A stretch of DNA of 64,000 bases from Agroathelia rolfsii. Lineage: Eukaryota > Basidiomycota > Agaricomycetes > Amylocorticiales > Amylocorticiaceae. Below, in pieces: positions 40,270-51,215 of the stretch. The notes under the pieces are model-generated. The model did not search any database. It was not told the origin of the DNA and saw nothing but the letters and a program-made list of their open reading frames with translations. Location: contig JABRWF010000007.1 of the NCBI GenBank assembly GCA_018343915.1, forward strand, positions 1,612,001 through 1,676,000. Direction: 5' to 3'. Made by a program: the position numbers and the translations under genes. Every line of letters begins with the position of its first letter. The stretch's first letter is position 1.

Positions 40270-42529
40270 TTAGTCGACCTCCTCGACGCTAGGTCCCTCC
40301 TCTGCGCCTGCACCAGGGAAATCGCCTGGTGCACCACCAGGGAAGCCGCCAGGAGCACCACCGGGGAAGCCGCCAGGAGCACCGCCGGCGCCAGCGTAGA
40401 GCTTCTGCATGATCGGGTTGGCAACAGCCTCGAGCTCCTTCTGCTTCTCCTCGTACTCCTCCTTAGAGGCCTCTTGCGAGCTGTCGAGCCACGAGATGGC
40501 CTCGTTGACAGCAGACTCCAACTTGGACTTGTCAGCCGAGTCGAACTTGTCAGCGAGCTTCTCGTCAGTGAGGGTGTTGCGGAGGTTGTATGCGTACGAC
40601 TCGAGGCCGTTCTTGGCGGTGATGCGGGCAGCAGCAGCCTCATCCTCAGCTATAAGAAAAGTAGAATCAGTATCGACATTGGCGATTGTCAACAGCAGAT
40701 TGAGATTAACTCACCCTTGTACTTCTCAGCCTCGGAGACCATGCGCTCGATCTCCTCCTTCGACAGACGGCCCTTGTCGTTGGTGATGGTGATGCGGTTC
40801 GACTTGCCAGAACTCTTGTCAGAGGCAGAGACGTTCAGGATACCGTTGGCATCAATATCAAAGGTAACCTCAATCTGAGGAACACCACGGGGCGCGGGAG
40901 GAATCCCGGAGAGTTCGAACTTGCCGAGGATGTTGTTGTCCTTAGTGCGAGCACGCTCACCCTCATAGACCTGGATGAGCACACCAGGCTGGTTGTCGGA
41001 GTAGGTCGAGAAAATCTCGGACTTCTTGGTGGGTACGGTGGTGTTACGCTTGATCAGAGCAGTCATGACACCACCAGCAGTCTCGATACCGAGCGACAAA
41101 GGAGCGACATCAAGGAGGAGGAGGTCCTGAGTCTTCTCAGAGGTATCACCCGAGAGGATGGCAGCCTGGACGGCAGCACCGTAGGCGACGGCCTCATCAG
41201 GGTTGATGCTCTTATTGGGCTCCTTGCCATTGAAGAAGTCCGAGACGAGCTTAACGATACGAGGGATACGAGTCGAACCACCAACAAGGACAATCTCGTG
41301 AACATTGGACTTGTCGATCTTGGCGTCACGGAGGACCTTCTCGACTGGCTCAAGAGTGCTACGGAAGAGATCCTGGCACAACTCCTCGAAACGTGCACGG
41401 GTGAGCGAGGTGTAGAAATCGATACCCTCGTAGAGGGAGTCGATTTCGATCGAGGTCTGGGTGGCAGACGAGAGCGTGCGCTTGGCACGCTCGCAAGCAG
41501 TACGCAGACGACGGAGAGCGCGGGCATTGGAGGACAAGTCTAATGAGATTGATTAGAAGACTTGATCTGATAACGATTAAGCTGATATAAGCTCACCCTT
41601 CTTGTTCTTGCGCTTGAACTCCTGGACAAAGTGGTTCACGAGACGGTTATCGAAGTCCTCACCACCCAAATGGGTGTCGCCGGCAGTTGCCTTGACTTCG
41701 AAGATACCCTCCTCAATGGTGAGAAGAGAGACATCGAAGGTTCCTCCACCAAGATCGAAGATGAGGACGTTCCTCTCGCCAGCTACCTTCTTATCGAGAC
41801 CGTAGGCGATGGCGGCAGCAGTGGGCTCGTTGATGATACGGAGGACGTTGAGACCAGAGATGGTACCAGCATCCTTGGTAGCCTGACGTTGCGAGTCATT
41901 GAAATAGGCGGGAACAGTGACAACGGCATTCTGGACGGTCGAGCCAAGGTAGGCCTCAGCAGTCTCCTTCATCTTGAGAAGCACCATCGAGGAAATTTCT
42001 TCAGGTGACTGTACGTCATATTATATAAGCATGATGTCAAGGTACGCGACAAAATTTCAAGTATCGACTTACGAAGGTCTTATCTTCACCACGATAGGTG
42101 ACCTGAATGTAAGGCTTGCTGCCCTTGTTGACAACCTTGAAGGGGAAGTGTTTGATGTCGGACTGAACCTCAGCATCTTCGAATTTGCGGCCAATCAGAC
42201 GCTTAGCATCGAAAACACTGTACATAACGTTAGATTTCATCGAATATCGGATGATCAAGATCAAGGAACTTACGTGTTGACGGGGTTCATGGCGACCTGG
42301 TTTTTGGCGGCATCGCCAATGAGACGCTCGCTGTCGGAGAACGAGACGTACGAGGGTGTTGTACGGTTACCCTGATCGTTGGCGATGATCTCAACACGAT
42401 CGTTCTGCCAGACACCGACACATCTAGAAAAGGGTAATAGTTAGAAATTTAACTCATCAACATTACTTGGTACAAAACTTACGAGTATGTGGTGCCGAGA
42501 TCGATACCGATGGCTTTTGAGGAAGACAT
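40270..42529 (-). CDS. Cytosolic Hsp70 chaperone (SSA type)
   Basis: ATP-driven protein-folding chaperone of cytosol and nucleus. The start at 42529 opens [16 protein letters not shown]. The ATPase domain shows [34 protein letters not shown] and [40 protein letters not shown] follows. The substrate-binding domain begins at [20 protein letters not shown]. The helical lid leads to a [10 protein letters not shown] repeat tail and the cytosolic EEVD end (GPSVEEVD), which recruits TPR co-chaperones. Six or seven exons and about 650 residues. No ER signal or mitochondrial presequence. A heat-shock element array and TATA box lie 165-245 bp upstream. Confidence 0.96.
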
Positions 42530-42693
42530 ATCGCGAGAGAGAAAAGTTAAGAGATGAAAAGTCTATGAAAGATATTAGTTGGGGGCTGCAGATGGAATTT
42601 GTGCCGAGTAGACCAAGACCTACCTAGTGTAGGAGAAGAGAGGGATGTAAAAGATATAGATGATGGAGAACAAATCGCTCTCGGCGAGCGAGA

Positions 42694-42700
42694 TTTTATA
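42694..42700 (-). promoter_or_regulatory. TATA box of the Hsp70 gene
   Basis: TATAAAA on the minus strand, 165 bp before the start codon. It lies about 10 bp downstream of the heat-shock element array. The distance implies a 5' leader of roughly 130 nt. Confidence 0.65.
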
Positions 42701-42709
42701 CGACATGGA

Positions 42710-42772
42710 TTCCAGGATTTCTGAGATGTTCCAGGACGTTCTGTACCGGTTCGAGGGTGTTCCCACACCTTC
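42710..42772. promoter_or_regulatory. Step-type heat-shock element array
   Basis: On the plus strand TTC triplets start at 42710, 42719, 42729, 42739, 42750, 42760 and 42770. The steps are 9, 10, 10, 11, 10 and 10 bp, so all seven lie on one DNA face. This is the layout known for step-type elements bound by fungal Hsf1 trimers. The array is just upstream of the Hsp70 TATA box. Binding is inferred. Confidence 0.7.
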
Positions 42773-43136
42773 CAGGGATGACGTAAGCGTCTTCCCTGGC
42801 TATGCACAGCCACACCATGTGCCAGAGTGAACGAGAATGTGCTAGTCGGACCGTGCAAGTGCATGTTGAGGTCTTTGGGGACCCTTGTAGCATTCATCAA
42901 TCTTCATCACTCATTTGCATTTGCCATAATCCAAGTAGTTACGATCAAAGAAATATGATATTACTATTTACAAATCCGGTGAACTTTAAAAAGAAATAGC
43001 ACTAACGACTCATGCAATAACAAAGCTCGTGCGAGCTGAAGGGGCGTGCCGTTTCGACTACATGGTGCGATCAATGATAGTGAGTGAAAATTTAGCAATT
43101 AACTATTGTCCATAGGCCGCCTGCGACTTGGATTAT
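42773..43136. other. Hsp70 distal promoter and PP2A B56 3' flank
   Basis: No coding frame recognised. A further TTC-containing motif at 42790-42797 may extend the heat-shock region. The right part is the 3' flank of the B56 gene. Confidence 0.4.
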
Positions 43137-45584
43137 CTAGCGTCGTGGAGCAGGCGTATCATCAAGACTGCGATGCGCCTGCAAATCGCGAATCACAGAA
43201 GGATCAACTGTAAATATGATTAATTCGCTATACCCTGAGTAATGACTAAAAGGTTCTTACCAGGCAGCACGCTCTTTCGTCGTACATGTGGTCCGTGGCT
43301 CAGCCCAGCCGCTTCACCGCCAACATTAGGTAGTTGTGTCTAGAACATAAGAATCGATTCGTTCACGATATCAACAGCCTGTAAACACTCACATCAAAGC
43401 CAGGGTCCGCAGCTGGTACCCTTTCTATGCCACTCTCATCAAAATCACCTTGCACATCATTAATGGACACTGCACTCAGCTCCATGGATAAGTCCATGAT
43501 GTCCGAATCATCAATAGCAGGTGGTGGCGGTGGGGGCGGATGTTCAATCTCCTTGAACCCTTCAGGGAATTTGCCACCTGGAGCATTGTGCATGGCTTGG
43601 TCTCGCATCCGTTGCCACGCTTGATATCTGTGAACCGCATGTTGTTGCTCCCTGATAATACAAACTAAATGAGTCTGCCTGATCGTTATCAGATGACAAT
43701 CCAAGGCGTACTCGATCTTTCGTTGTTTATAATCATGCATTGTTTCTGCGAACAGATCCGGATTGATTTCCATGAACAACTTCAGCGCATTGTATACCAT
43801 GGCATGGATAGTCCTGAGGGAGTCCGACCGCGTTACAGAGATAGCTCTCGGAAAATCATAAAAGGGTAGCATACCTGTTCCAGTGCGATCTAGAGTTATT
43901 ATAAAGCGCCGGGAAAACGATGGGCAGTATTATAGATAAGTTATCGCTCATCAGGTTGACCACATATTCGTTGTTCCAATACAGAAGAGCGCGCTCTGCC
44001 ACTTGGAAATGCTGGCTGTTGATGCATCGTGCAAGTTGTTGGAACAAAGGCACTTGTATCTTTTGGAATTCGACGGGATCGGTTACGTCCAAGACCTCTT
44101 CCACTTCGTTAAGGAACATGACCTCTTTAGGCGAGTTGACCTTGGGCCAAAACTTGAGAAGACCGAGCATCACCTCCTCTGCGAGGGAAGGATCTTTCTC
44201 CAAGAACTGGACGACACAGTACGCCAATTGGGGGTGGTATAGCGATAGGCTTTTAACTTTGTGTAGCGGAAGAAGTACACGTGTCAGGAATGTCTTGTGC
44301 TCCTCTTTCAACGGCAATGCAAAGCCGTTGATAATGGATCCCAGGATTTCAAGGAGTTCGGCTATGCCATTGTGTCGCTCCGTTTCGTAGACAAAGTGGA
44401 AGAAGACGTTGTTGATCGATCTGCGAATGAAGGCACGTAGATTGAGGAACTTGCCGTAGATTCGATGCAGCGTTGTTTTGAGAAAATCGCGCTCGCGGGG
44501 GTCTTCGGAATCGAAAAGCTCCAGCAGATTCAAAACGAAAGATTGATCAATGTAGCGTTTGGCCATATTTGTGTTGAAATCGGGGCTCTCCACGAAACGT
44601 AGGAAAAATTCGTAGACAATTTGAAGATGGGGCCATGCGAGTTCAAGCACAGGTTCATCTTCCTCCGGATCGAAGGCATCTCCAGTGGGGTTAACCGGAG
44701 GAGGTATAGATCGAAACAGGTTGGTGGCAAACTGAAAATAAATCAGTTAATATTAAGATTAAAAAAAAAAAGTAATTATGCATACCATGCCAACAACCTC
44801 TGGGTATACAGATTCCGTAATGACGCCACGCTGTGTTGTGATATACTCAAGCATCTCATGCAAAGTCTGTGCCTTAATCTGCTTGCCTCTCAACTCTGCA
44901 CTGGCATCGTTGAAGTCAAAAAGTACGCGACACTGGTGGAGTTTCTTGATGAACAATTGAGGCCTTTCCGTCGGAGGAGTCTCTACAAGCATTAATGTTC
45001 ATGACGACCATATCGCCATAGAAAGAAATCTACCCACCCAAGAAAGGAGGAAGAGGCTCAATGTCGACCCTCTCAGTTACCACAAAACGGCTGCTCCGTT
45101 GCTTTCGCGGAGGCTTGCCGACAACGGGCATTGTGTCTTTGAGGCCAGCCCGAAGACGATTTGTCTGGCCTGCTTTAGGTCCAGAGCCCAAGGACGTCGT
45201 GTTAAATCCAAGCGACCCATTACTATCAGAACCAGAGTCTGGCGTGACAACGACGGTGGGAGGTGTCGGTAGTTGGCCTGTCTGATTTTGCTGTCTGCGA
45301 TCGGGCGTCACGGGCACGGAAGAGGCAGGTGATGAGGAGCGATTAGAAGACTGAGAAGAGAGATAGCTTCCATGGCTGCTTTGGGGTGCAGGAGACGGCA
45401 CGGGTTTTGGCGGCGGTGGAGGCGCTGCTGCTGCTGGCTGGGCTGGGGGAGCATTGTTAGCTTTGATATCTTTCTTGCTTGAATCCCTCCGGATTCCCGT
45501 CTAATTCACGGGTCAATAGCGCGCCTACGGAAGAACCACGCGAGCTTTGGATCGGCTCACAAGTGTTTTCTTGAAGCCCTTCAT
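43137..45584 (-). CDS. RTS1: PP2A regulatory subunit B56 (B'/Rts1 type)
   Basis: HEAT-repeat subunit that targets protein phosphatase 2A to substrates with LxxIxE motifs. The start at 45584 gives MKGFKKTL, then an intron, then [21 protein letters not shown] Pro/Ser-rich disordered N-terminus runs to about residue 130 and ends [11 protein letters not shown]. The B56 core shows [60 protein letters not shown] and [13 protein letters not shown]. The C-terminus after a Pro run ([13 protein letters not shown]) ends LDDTPAPRR. About eight exons, about 680 residues. The core is complete. Confidence 0.93.
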
Positions 45585-46042
45585 GATGGAGGGTAGTGTT
45601 GTCGAGATTGCTAGTCGTAGGATCGGTACTTCCGTTGAGCGGGGGCGCACGCGTGACAGGATCGATAACGACGCGCTGTCACGTCGTACATGCTGTCACA
45701 CTCCCTTATATGAAAGTTCCAAGAAACGGTTTCCAGATTGTGCATCAATGCTGCAGCTACTGCCTTGGGCACACAAGCACAGCCGCGGATCTCATTTAAA
45801 ATCCTCTGTTCCAGAAAGCCTAGTCAAACAAGTCGAGACTGAGCCTGGGAGCGATGGCTCGCATGCGATAGTCTGTTTCACTTAAGAGTATATCACGTGA
45901 TTTATACCTAAAGGCACTATAATTAGCAGTGACACATCACGCAGGGTGACGGTTGGTATCACGGGGGCAGCAGACCCAAGCATACCCACCGTGACATCAA
46001 AACACTCTCTCGTCTTCCACCATCAACTCGAATCGTCATCTC
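45585..46042. promoter_or_regulatory. Divergent promoter, PP2A B56 / unknown Pro-rich protein
   Basis: 458 bp between head-to-head start codons. The right end is pyrimidine-rich before the plus-strand ATG. The short open frames inside look accidental. Confidence 0.5.
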
Positions 46043-47536
46043 ATGGCAGGTATGTGCATTCGCAATGAATATAGACAATTTGCTTGAACTTCTGCCTAGC
46101 CATTTATTCTGTCTACACATCACCAACGCATCCACCGATACCCAATCATCTTCCGACCCTTATTGTTACCCCTCATGGTAAGGCGTTGACATTATCCATG
46201 CTAGACGGTAGCTAATACATTCTTGTATATTTAGGCCAACCCTCCAACATTCTTTACTCATATTTACATACCAACTTTGTATGTCACTTAATAAGAATGC
46301 AAGCTATTTCCATACTCAGTTCTCAATTGACAGAACACCGAGAATTATCTTTTGACACCATCCCCCCAAGGCGATCTTTGTGTCGCTAAGCTTTTTCCAC
46401 CTCGTAATAATGCGCCAAATGGTGCCAAGGCCTCCGCCTCTGATCCAGGGCATGGACCTTCCTCCGGACCCAAAGTCGTACGGTGCGAGGCCTCCCGCAA
46501 CCTGAAGTGGACCATCACGAACACGGGTGTCATCTCTCCGATTTACAAGCTATCTCTTCCATCTCCCGACTCCCCCGATCTGCCGCTGTTCCAGATATCC
46601 AAGCCAAATCCGAATGCAGGCTTTTGGAGTATGTTCTACTTTGCTTATGCAGGTCACAATATACCTCCACGAAGAATTGAGTTCGGCAAGATACAGAAAA
46701 ACTCGCCAACTAGCGGTGGCGGAGGAGGCGGAACAAGGATTACTATTACCGGAAAGACGGAGGAAGAGAAAGCCGTGTGGCAGACGCTTGGTGATGGTAA
46801 CGAGGATTGTGTTGAATGGGTTGTCCTATGCGCAGCACTTAATCTCCTTGAGTGCGCATTACGTCAGTTGATGATTTTGATTCCAACTCATTGATTTGCA
46901 TCCAGCGATGAAATCATCAAGGCTGCTGACAAGAACCCCCTACCACCTGCTTCTTCGGCTGCAAGCACCATTTCAAACGGCTCAGGCCCTGCTGGTCGCC
47001 CGACTCCTGTTTCACTCCGAGATCCAGGTGTGGGTGGATCGTCATCACCTGCGCCCAATGGTCCTCCGCCCCAAAATGGACCAAATGGTATACCTCAACA
47101 AATGCCTCCTGCTGGCCGTGGCGCCCCCCCTCAGCGAGGTGGTGTTCCGCCTCAGAATTATGGTCCTCCTCGAGGCTACGGCCCTGGTGGGCCTCCCCCA
47201 CCCCAAGGTTACGCTCCTCCACCTCAAGGATACGCCCCCGGTCCAGGTCGAGGTATGCCTCCTCAAGGCATGCCTCCCCGCCAGGGCAGCTTGCCACCTA
47301 ATGGTATGCCGCCTCAAATGATGAGACCTGGCCCTCCTGCGGGAATGCCTCCACAAGGTATGCCGCCTAATGGTATGCCGCCTCAGGGTATGCCGCCTCA
47401 AGGAATGCCGCCTAATGGTATGCCACCCCAAGGCATGCCTATGCAACCTCAGCCTGGTATGCTCCAGCAGCGTGGACCGCCTCCCCAGCATCAAGGCCAA
47501 ATACCCCCTGGACAGCCACAACAGAGACGTTTCTAG
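46043..47536 (+). CDS. Unknown protein with Pro/Gly/Met/Gln-rich repeat tail
   Basis: The start at 46043 (ATG GCA G) joins through an intron to CCATTTATT, giving MAAIYSVYTSPTHPPIPNHL. Then GQPSNILYSYLHTNF and, after another intron, NTENYLLTPSPQGDLCVAKL follow. The N-terminal domain of about 250 residues is beta-rich in look, with LKWTITNTGVISPIYKLSLP and FQISKPNPNAGFWSMFYFAY. It ends EDCVEWVVLCAALNLL. A last intron (donor gtgcgc near 46853) leads to DDEIIKAADKNPLPP. The C-terminal 200 residues are low complexity with repeated GMPPQG and GMPPNG units, ending GQPQQRRF. I do not recognise the family; a condensate-forming or RNA-associated role would be a guess. Confidence 0.72.
47252..47440 (+). 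repeat. Degenerate in-frame repeat encoding GMPPQ/GMPPN units
   Basis: Units of about 15 nt starting ggtatgcc(t/g)cc recur ten or so times in frame in the tail of the adjoining gene. Third-position differences among units suggest that the protein repeat is retained although the DNA has drifted. Confidence 0.8.
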
Positions 47537-48131
47537 AGCTGTGATATCGTGTGAGACATGGCATAGCTGCCTGAATACGCGTGCTCTCTCGCCCTCGCTC
47601 TTTCCCTATTTTACCTCTCTTCTCTCCTTTCGATCTTATTTTGTTACCGCTTTCCTTTGGGTTCTTTTTGCGTAAATTGAAATATTCTTTTCTGTGCTAT
47701 AGTTGGAGTGCGCTCCCCCTCTCCTCGAAGTTTAATCAAGGCCATTATATGCTGGACGTTTTATGACGCTGATTTACTTTGATATACAAATCTTAAATAG
47801 GTCTTGAATGAAAATCGAATTCTTGATTAAAATTGTTACATGCTCTGCTTCTTAAACACGGGAAAAGACGGGCTATCATGGCCACATTTAACGTATGGAG
47901 GGGCGCAAGCGTCAAGTGACTGCAATGATTTTCCATTCGAGTGGTGCAATAAATACGTATCGAGATCCGAAGCGCAACTTACATACATAATACCACAGGC
48001 TTGCCACTTTTCCATGCATTCGTACATTCTACTGATGTAAATTTGCGCAAGTTACGATGACAAAAAATGCGTGCGTTCGGCTGTGGTATGGTACAGGTGC
48101 TATTTCAAACTAAAGAAGCGATGAAGATAAC
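47537..48131. other. Spacer between convergent unknown gene and threonine aldolase 1
   Basis: 595 bp, T-rich after the plus-strand stop. It should contain both 3' untranslated regions. No gene seen. Confidence 0.5.
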
Positions 48132-49733
48132 TCAGTCGAAGGCGACAGCAGGCCTGTTCTGGTAGACTAAGTGGTAAGCCTCTGCGTCAGTAAGTTGCTT
48201 AGGGGCTCTGGCGCCCTCAGGCACTGCTTTCTGATCCCTGAGTTGTCGAACAACTTCAATGAGATCGTCAACAGCCTTGGGGTCTGTCTGATAGTACAAA
48301 ACAAAGCGAGGGGTGTATCCGGGCTCGAGCAAGATGGGTGGAGTGAAGTTCTTTGCAGCTTCTGTGATTTCCTCTACGGTAAGACCAATGGTGGATGGGT
48401 TATACAACACCTATCATGTATATGAGATCCAATCAAGTCCGCAGAATAATCATCATGAGCTATCTCACCATACAAGTCTCAGCACTGATTATACCAACAC
48501 CCAACTTGGTAAGCTCCTGTGCAAGTTTCTGTGCAAGCTGGTGAACACCAGGCAGGAGCTTGAAATTATGTGTGAGTGCATAGGCTCCACAAGCTGCTAG
48601 GGATCCTGTCTGTCTCATGCCTCCACCAAACACCTTTCTGAACCACCTAGCGCGCTCAATGAATTCTCTGTTTCCAACAAGCACAGTGCCGATGGGAGCT
48701 CCGAGACCTTTGCTCAGACACAGGCTGACCGAGTCAAACGGATCACAAAGCTCTTTCAAATGCATTTCTTTTTCAGCCGCGACGTGCCAGATTCGAGCGC
48801 CATCGCAGTGCATCTTGACTGCGGGATTTTGCTCCTTGGCCCATTTGGAGATTCTAACGATTTCGTCTTGAGGGAATATGGTACCATTGAGAGTGTTTTC
48901 CAAAGAGATAACTCTAGTTGGAGAGCTGATGGTTGTGGGCATAAGTTGGATTCGATACGCACAAATTACGAGTTATGCCCACATATGAATGTTATTTCCA
49001 AGGACTATGTTGTTCTTGACGTCCTCGAGAGTGAGATGATGACCTTCAAATCAGTATTAATCTCGGCCTTGTTACATGTGAGGGTCTGGTTCACCATTAG
49101 TGGGAATAACTGGAACGACATTGGCTTGAGAGTGAAAGGAGATACCACCGCCTTCAAATCTGCCAAATATTACCAATCAGTCATAAGACAACCCGTATAT
49201 TTTGAAGCCTCACTTATATACATGAGCTCGATAATCGCATAGAACCGAGAAAGGAGGCTGAATGAGATGCGTACGAAGACCGACTTGATTCGACATTGTA
49301 CCACTAGGCTATCCAAAGGTCGGAACACATATTATTTAGACGTCATTCCTCTCTTACGAAGAATAGGGCGGCCTCCTTGCCGGCGATCTTGGCGACATGA
49401 ATCTCCAGCTGTTCTGTGGAATAATCGCCAAAAACAGCATCACCAACGGATGCCTGTACGGCATATTGGAACATGTGCTGAGTAGGAGCTTGGTTATAAT
49501 TGGAATTAATGCATTAATTGACTCAATGATCAGATTATGTTTACCAGTATTCGTGTCCGCTGCATCGCAAGAAACCGTGGTTAGTATCATTGATACCCTT
49601 GCAACTGAAACTCAGATATTAAACGCTTACAGATGAATGATCGTGATATAGCTATGTGTTCTTTCTCAAGTTCATCATGATGCGGCACAACATCGACAGC
49701 AAGCTCCTTTACGATGTCATCAAATCTGCCCAT
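48132..49733 (-). CDS. GLY1: Threonine aldolase (PLP), copy 1, canonical
   Basis: PLP enzyme that cleaves L-threonine or L-allo-threonine to glycine and acetaldehyde. The start at 49733 opens MGRFDDIVKELAVDVVPHHD. The substrate motif SDTNTAPT is built over a 15-nt microexon at 49545-49559. Then ASVGDAVFGDYSTEQLEIHV, ALFFPSGTMSNQVGLRTHLI and CDYRAHVYKFEGGGISFHSQ follow. SPTRVISLENTLNGTIFPQD, HCDGARIWHV and the PLP-lysine motif LCLSKGLGAPIGTVLVG come next. KVFGGGMRQTGSLAACGAYA follows. A C-terminal exon of about 90 residues, ending NRPAVAFD, extends past yeast GLY1. All key residues (His, Asp/Arg, Lys) are visible. About nine exons. Tandem paralog of the gene at 51216-52845. Confidence 0.9.
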
Positions 49734-51215
49734 GATGTTAATCGATGTGCAGGTGGTTGTGAAGATATCGATGCTGAGAGGAAGGGATTCTCGACGGACT
49801 ATTGACCGCACATAAGCGACACGCCTTAAGTACTATCCAGAAGCGCTCTTGTGTTATCTCATGGATCTCAGAGCTTGATTATCCGCGGGTGAATTAAAAT
49901 AGAACTCGTATGAATATTAGTAGCTCGTTGCTTGAGAGTTCTACTTGCGCGGATGGCGCAGAAGATTGATTTTATCCACTTGGGAGCCATCTTGCTTCCA
50001 CTGAATGTGTTTAGAAGACATTCAATGGCAATGGCGGCTAGGCAAACGACAGGTGCGGAGAGCAATCCCGGTCTATCTAAGCTAATGTGTAGTGTGATCA
50101 ATTATATGGCCCAGTGACATCTCTTTGAAGCAGATGACTGTTTCGATCCGTTTCTCCCGCAGTCCTCAACTGGAAAGTAGCTCGAGCAGACATACTAGTA
50201 CTATGCTTATGCATTGGTGGAAAATAGTCGTCAAAGTCATTGTCACTGGCAAGTGATGATTGAAGCGTTTGTAGAGAGAATGCGTGATTGTAGCCAGTAC
50301 TGAATTAGACCGAGTTGGCAATGGGTTCACTGGCAGTTGGATTGCCGACTTAAATGCTGGTGGTAATAGCTGACTATTACTTGTGATACGTATCACGGCA
50401 GTAACGATCGTACTATCGACATAACGCTAGAACATAGAGCTCCCCTGGTTTCGTTCATTGAGCGTTCCGAGAGGCCCGATCGTAGGCGCGTAAGCGCTTA
50501 AACAGTTCGATGCACTGGGATCATGATGGTCATGCGTGGCCATGTACCGCCAGTCACGAGTTCCTGATCCAGACGCAGCAAGTCACGGTCGCAGGTAGAC
50601 CAACCTCTCACCAGAGCTTCAAGCGCATCTGCATCAACGGGATACTGGCTCAAGTGGCTTTGTAAACCGATTATTACGGACACTATGCCATTGAAATTGC
50701 ATTGATACACTTGCGACATGAGGTACAAAGTTGACAAATATTCCTTCCTCCTAGTTCAAGTTGGGCTCGATCATCATTTCTTTAATCACACAATTGGCAG
50801 ATATTCAAATCCCAAACAGGTTTTAGACAAAAACTGAAGCACTCTTAATTGAGATAAATAACCTCCTTTTCTTAAACGGTGTGCAAGTAGGTGCGAGTTT
50901 CCATGGTAAACTCTATAAAGGGATGCAGAAATGACGTTTCGCATATTGCTATTTTGTTTTGTTTTGTTTTGTTGCTAGCATTAAGTCATTGCTGGAGTCG
51001 CCACCGGAATGAGTGCCAGGCCATATTCATATTTGAAATAACGACTCGTTTAAGTGAAAGCTGTTCGCTGTCCAAATTATTGAATCAAAATAGCATGTGT
51101 TTATATGACTCATTGGTACAATTCAATCAGGCTATGGTAACAGTACAAAAAGTTGGTATGTTTGAGAGTATAGCATAAGAAAGCGCCGTTTGAAACCACG
51201 AGCGATGAAGACAGC
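49734..51215. other. Spacer between tandem threonine aldolases
   Basis: About 1.5 kb. The 300 bp next to copy 1 share short islands with the upstream region of copy 2 (cttaagtac at 49825-49833; a 27-bp block at 49992-50018). The minus frame at 50498-50737 is open for 79 codons but has no recognised domain. A TTTTG pentamer repeat lies at 50952-50974. Confidence 0.5.

Noticed and set aside
40264..40878. 204-codon plus-strand open frame across the Hsp70 3' end
   Set aside because: Antisense shadow of a GC-rich, codon-biased Hsp70 exon; the translation has no domain and the Hsp70 frame is certain.
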